Part shown: in pieces, positions 63,592 to 64,000 of the stretch | Layout of the letters: every line of letters starts with the position of its first letter | Numbering within the stretch: the first letter of the stretch is position 1 | NCBI GenBank assembly: GCA_011523425.1 | Contig: WTGU01000156.1 | Coordinates: forward strand, 61,365 to 125,364 | Source of the DNA: Alphaproteobacteria bacterium | GTDB taxonomy: Bacteria > Pseudomonadota > Alphaproteobacteria > UBA828 | Length of the DNA: 64,000 nt | Direction of reading: 5' to 3' | Program-made: the position numbers and the translations under genes | The notes under the pieces: model-generated | Seen by the model: the letters and a program-made list of their open reading frames with translations, nothing else | What the model was told of the DNA's origin: nothing | Databases searched by the model: none

Positions 63592-64000
63592 ATGCCGCCA
63601 TCGAACCCGGCGTTCCTGACCGCCTGCGAGGCGTCCGAGGCGATCCAGGCCGGGCGGCTCAGCCCGGTCGAGCTCGTGGACGCGCTGCTCGCCCGCATCG
63701 ACGCACACGGCGAGGAGCTGCACGCCTTCGCCGCGGTCTATCGCGACGAGGCGCGGGCGTGCGCCGAGGCGGCGCACAAGGCGATCCGCGCGGGCCACGC
63801 CATCGGCCCCTGGCACGGCGTGCCGATCGCGCTGAAGGACATCATCGACATCGAGGGCCGCATCACCACGGGCGGCAGCAGGCACTGGGAGGGGCGCGTC
63901 TCGCCTTCCACGGCCACGCTCGCGCGCCGGCTGATCGAAGCCGGCATGATCGTCATCGGCAAGGCCAACACCGTGGAATTCGCCATGGGCGGCTGGGGCA
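63592..64000 (+). CDS. Amidase-signature-family enzyme (partial, 3' end outside window)
   Basis: The first 136 residues of an amidase, cut by the window end. The catalytic Lys lies in GVPIALKDIIDIEG at about residue 82; the Ser-Ser pair of the Ser-cisSer-Lys triad falls beyond the end. LLARIDAHGEELHAFAAVY is the typical N-terminal helix. AGGGAG seven bases before the ATG supports the start. The family includes GatA, allophanate hydrolase and various amide hydrolases; the fragment does not resolve which. Confidence 0.9.
   Translation, partial: MPPSNPAFLTACEASEAIQAGRLSPVELVDALLARIDAHGEELHAFAAVYRDEARACAEAAHKAIRAGHAIGPWHGVPIALKDIIDIEGRITTGGSRHWEGRVSPSTATLARRLIEAGMIVIGKANTVEFAMGGWG

Overview
This is a GC-rich (roughly 70% by eye), gene-dense window from an alphaproteobacterium. 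A Rhodospirillales-like lineage fits best. The evidence is the thiE / efp / suhB neighbourhood, a Rieske - cytochrome b - cytochrome c1 operon with separate b and c1 genes, a eukaryote-like NADP isocitrate dehydrogenase, a FadN-type fatty-acid oxidation enzyme, and a membrane-anchored Ala/Asp/Glu-rich protein of the kind that usually ends in LysM. I saw no rRNA, tRNA, CRISPR array, phage genes or intact transposase. The lineage is inference.

Layout. 1-3484: a partial anchored low-complexity protein, a diheme cytochrome c and a LOG-type phosphoribohydrolase. 3532-14115 (minus): a probable eight-gene operon. In transcription order it encodes a creatinase-like M24 protein, HyuA and HyuB (ATP-dependent hydantoinase/oxoprolinase type), a complete BMP-type ABC importer (binding protein, ATPase, two permeases) and a DUF1989 (urea carboxylase-associated) protein. 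14379-22275 (plus, divergent): a LysR regulator, a small unknown protein, a second M24 protein, a second HyuA-HyuB pair and a cytosine-deaminase-like amidohydrolase. 22273-22426: a palindromic repeat element. 22433-30228: an IolD-type thiamine diphosphate enzyme, icd, fhs and petABC. 30409-35714 (minus): a class III aminotransferase with a third HyuA-HyuB pair. 35893-36325: a possible small lipoprotein and a 273-bp MITE-like element with perfect 20-bp terminal inverted repeats. 36322-40500 (minus): a tightly coupled four-gene catabolic operon (nitrilase-family amidase, NAD(P) reductase/epimerase, DapA-like aldolase/lyase, luciferase-like flavin monooxygenase). 40541-47612: fatty-acid activation and beta-oxidation (FadN-like, thiolase, FadD, CaiC-like ligase). 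47587-52254: TPR-oxygenase, FAD oxidoreductase, alpha/beta hydrolase and amidohydrolase. 52312-56186: MaoC-like hydratase, acyl-CoA-dehydrogenase-fold flavoprotein, SDR and class III CoA-transferase. 56187-58288: thiE, efp, suhB. 58401-64000: canonical cytosine deaminase, DmdC-like acyl-CoA dehydrogenase, CoA-transferase-fold pair, ArsI-like dioxygenase and a partial amidase.

The strongest theme is catabolism of small cyclic or guanidino/ureido nitrogen compounds. Three HyuAB pairs, two M24 proteins, two cytosine-deaminase-like enzymes, a nitrilase-family amidase and a DUF1989 protein lie within 60 kb, with a dedicated importer. The 12877-14115 protein keeps every creatinase active-site residue I could place. 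A creatine/creatinine/N-methylhydantoin-type route to sarcosine is therefore a testable hypothesis. The FAD oxidoreductase and formate-tetrahydrofolate ligase elsewhere in the window could serve its downstream C1 steps. Substrates are inferred from family and context, not shown by sequence.
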